From Pseudomonas sp. 2FG (GTDB lineage Bacteria; Pseudomonadota; Gammaproteobacteria; Pseudomonadales; Pseudomonadaceae): DNA of 64,000 bases. Where the stretch lies: assembly GCF_005502935.1 (NCBI RefSeq), contig NZ_SCMP01000002.1:124001-188000 (forward strand), given 5' to 3'. Below are positions 63,113-64,000 of this stretch, in pieces. The notes beneath the pieces are model-generated. The model was not told the DNA's origin. It worked only from the letters and a program-made list of their open reading frames with translations, and ran no database searches. A program made the translations under genes and the position numbers. How positions within the stretch are numbered: the first letter of the stretch is position 1; the number at the start of each line of letters is the position of its first letter.

Positions 63113-63200
63113 AATTGCATGCACCTGCACACTGACCTGCATCGTTTCTGAACACCCAATTGCATTGGATCTGCACACTGAGTTGCATCAGTGGTGAACA
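63113..63200. repeat. Pair of degenerate direct repeats
   Basis: AATTGCATGCACCTGCACAC...TTCTGAACA (63113-63154) and AATTGCATTGGATCTGCACA...GTGGTGAACA (63158-63200) are two related ~43-bp units in tandem, sharing CTGCACACTGA, TTGCAT/CTGCAT and TGAACA. They resemble nested end repeats of an insertion element, and lie between the DUF5064 gene and the RTX gene stop. Confidence 0.5.
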
Positions 63201-63217
63201 GCGGGTACATCCGAAAG

Positions 63218-63248
63218 ACTCAAGGTCCATATGGTAAAGACCTTGAGT
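63218..63248 (-). terminator. Hairpin downstream of the RTX gene
   Basis: ACTCAAGGTC and GACCTTGAGT are perfect 10-nt arms separated by 11 nt. It is 15 nt beyond the RTX protein stop on the minus strand. A T-run is not prominent. Confidence 0.55.
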
Positions 63249-63262
63249 CCCTCAGAAGACAA

Positions 63263-64000
63263 TTACTGCCAGTTGGTCGCAATCACCGACGTCAGTGCCG
63301 TTTGGTAATTTTCCGGTAAGGATGTCTGCCCAGCAGCGGGCGGAGCAAACGCAGCCATCGCATTGACCAAGTTCTGTACTTGGCTATCTAGCAAGGTCTT
63401 GCCCTCGGCGGTCTTGAACTGCTCAACGTGATAAGCATTGCCGAGATACCAGTCCTTGACCGTCAGCTTGTCGGAAGTACCAATGATGCTCACTTCAAGA
63501 TTGTTCGATACCTTACGGAACCACAGCTGATCGGTGTCTATACCTCCCAGGAACTGGGCAATGTCGGTATTCCCAGCAGTGGCATCGTTCTCCACCGCCG
63601 TGTCTGCCCCATAACCACGACCCAGCACATAGGTGTCGTTACCCGTCCCGCCCGTCAACGTATCTGCACCACCCTGACCGTCCAGCCTGTCGTTGCCCGC
63701 AGCACCGGACAGGCTGTTGGTTCCACTGCCACCAAGCAGCACGTTGTTCAGCGTGTTGCCGGTACCATTAATGGCCCCACTGCCTACCAAGGTCAGATTC
63801 TCGACGTTATTTCCCAAAGTCAGCGTGACACTCGACTCGATGGTGTCGATGCCTTCGCTGGCGTTTTCCGTCACGGTCTCGGTCGCGCCATCCACCACGT
63901 AAGTGTCGTTACCGGTGCCGCCCTGGTATTTGTCACCCCGCTTTTCCGACAGTTCGAAACTAGGTTTCGGCCGCTTTGAGGGCCTGTTTCTGACCGCGTT
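63263..64000 (-). CDS. RTX (haemolysin-type calcium-binding) protein, C-terminal part
   Basis: The minus-strand frame is open to the window edge. Recognisable protein begins near 63925 (GGTGNDTYVVDGATETVTEN) and includes NNVENLTLVGSGAINGTGN, LLGGSGTNSLSGAAGNDRLD and GGADTLTGGTGNDTYVLGRG, the nonapeptide GGxGxDxLx calcium-binding repeats. A C-terminal domain has DQLWFRKVSNNLEVSIIGTS and VKDWYLGNAYHVEQFKTAEG. Such proteins are exported by type I secretion. About 25 upstream residues (NRPSKRPKPSFELSEKRGDK) are not RTX-like, so the 5' side may be a junction with an insertion element. A GTG at 63898 is only the first in-frame start, not a proven one. Confidence 0.75.
   Translation of the reverse strand, partial: NAVRNRPSKRPKPSFELSEKRGDKYQGGTGNDTYVVDGATETVTENASEGIDTIESSVTLTLGNNVENLTLVGSGAINGTGNTLNNVLLGGSGTNSLSGAAGNDRLDGQGGADTLTGGTGNDTYVLGRGYGADTAVENDATAGNTDIAQFLGGIDTDQLWFRKVSNNLEVSIIGTSDKLTVKDWYLGNAYHVEQFKTAEGKTLLDSQVQNLVNAMAAFAPPAAGQTSLPENYQTALTSVIATNWQ

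Overview
The window is the replication-origin region of a Pseudomonas-like gammaproteobacterium. The evidence is gene order: glmS-glmR-glmU, the atp operon, parB-parA-rsmG-mnmG-mnmE-yidC-yidD-rnpA-rpmH on one strand, then dnaA-dnaN-recF-gyrB on the other. Beyond that lies the lptA/plsC-gmhB-glyS-glyQ-tag-lpxL-trkA-rsmB-fmt-def-LysM-dprA-tsaC-qor-hemF-aroE-plcB block that I remember from Pseudomonas aeruginosa (PA0001 to PA0028). Codon use is GC-rich, and short palindromic intergenic repeats are frequent. No search was run; names rest on motifs, lengths and synteny recalled from memory.

Layout. 1-2183: end of cobI and a cbiG-cobJ fusion (cobalamin). 2361-7682: an AI-2E/PerM-type permease, an outer-membrane efflux lipoprotein, an HlyD-like adaptor, a DUF2955-like inner-membrane protein and a small two-helix ion channel, probably one envelope export operon. 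7749-11910 (minus): glmS, a DeoR-type regulator and glmU (UDP-GlcNAc synthesis). 12071-19244 (minus): atpIBEFHAGDC, the F1Fo ATP synthase. 19406-28198 (minus): parB, parA, rsmG, mnmG, mnmE, yidC, yidD, rnpA, rpmH. Two AT-rich non-coding stretches carry DnaA-box-like sequences: 23645-24201 (mnmG/mnmE) and 28199-28726 (rpmH/dnaA, the likely main oriC). Two parS sites lie inside recF. 28727-34893 (plus): dnaA, dnaN, recF, gyrB.

34894-41932 is an accessory island placed between gyrB and the acyltransferase gene, where P. aeruginosa has none as I recall. It holds degenerate insertion-sequence-like ends, a NERD/PglW-like double pseudokinase with a damaged 5' end, an out-of-frame coding remnant, two tiny overlapping ORFs (one a zinc-ribbon protein), a CoiA-like nuclease, a RelBE-type toxin-antitoxin pair with a palindromic operator, and a large primase-helicase of the TOTE conflict-system type. 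This is the most likely place for a poorly described (probably anti-mobile-element) system, although part of it is decaying.

41933-61985 returns to core genes. Notable non-coding features there are a 200-bp inverted-repeat element that supplies the end of hemF, a REP-type palindrome that overlaps the tag stop codon, and an Anr/FNR box upstream of hemF. plcB, a parvulin-type foldase and a small membrane-anchored protein form an overlapping operon. 61986-64000 is scrambled: an IS5-type transposase fragment abuts a decayed Orn/Lys/Arg decarboxylase fragment. They are followed by a DUF5064-like gene and the C-terminal part of an RTX protein, whose upstream sequence looks like another junction.
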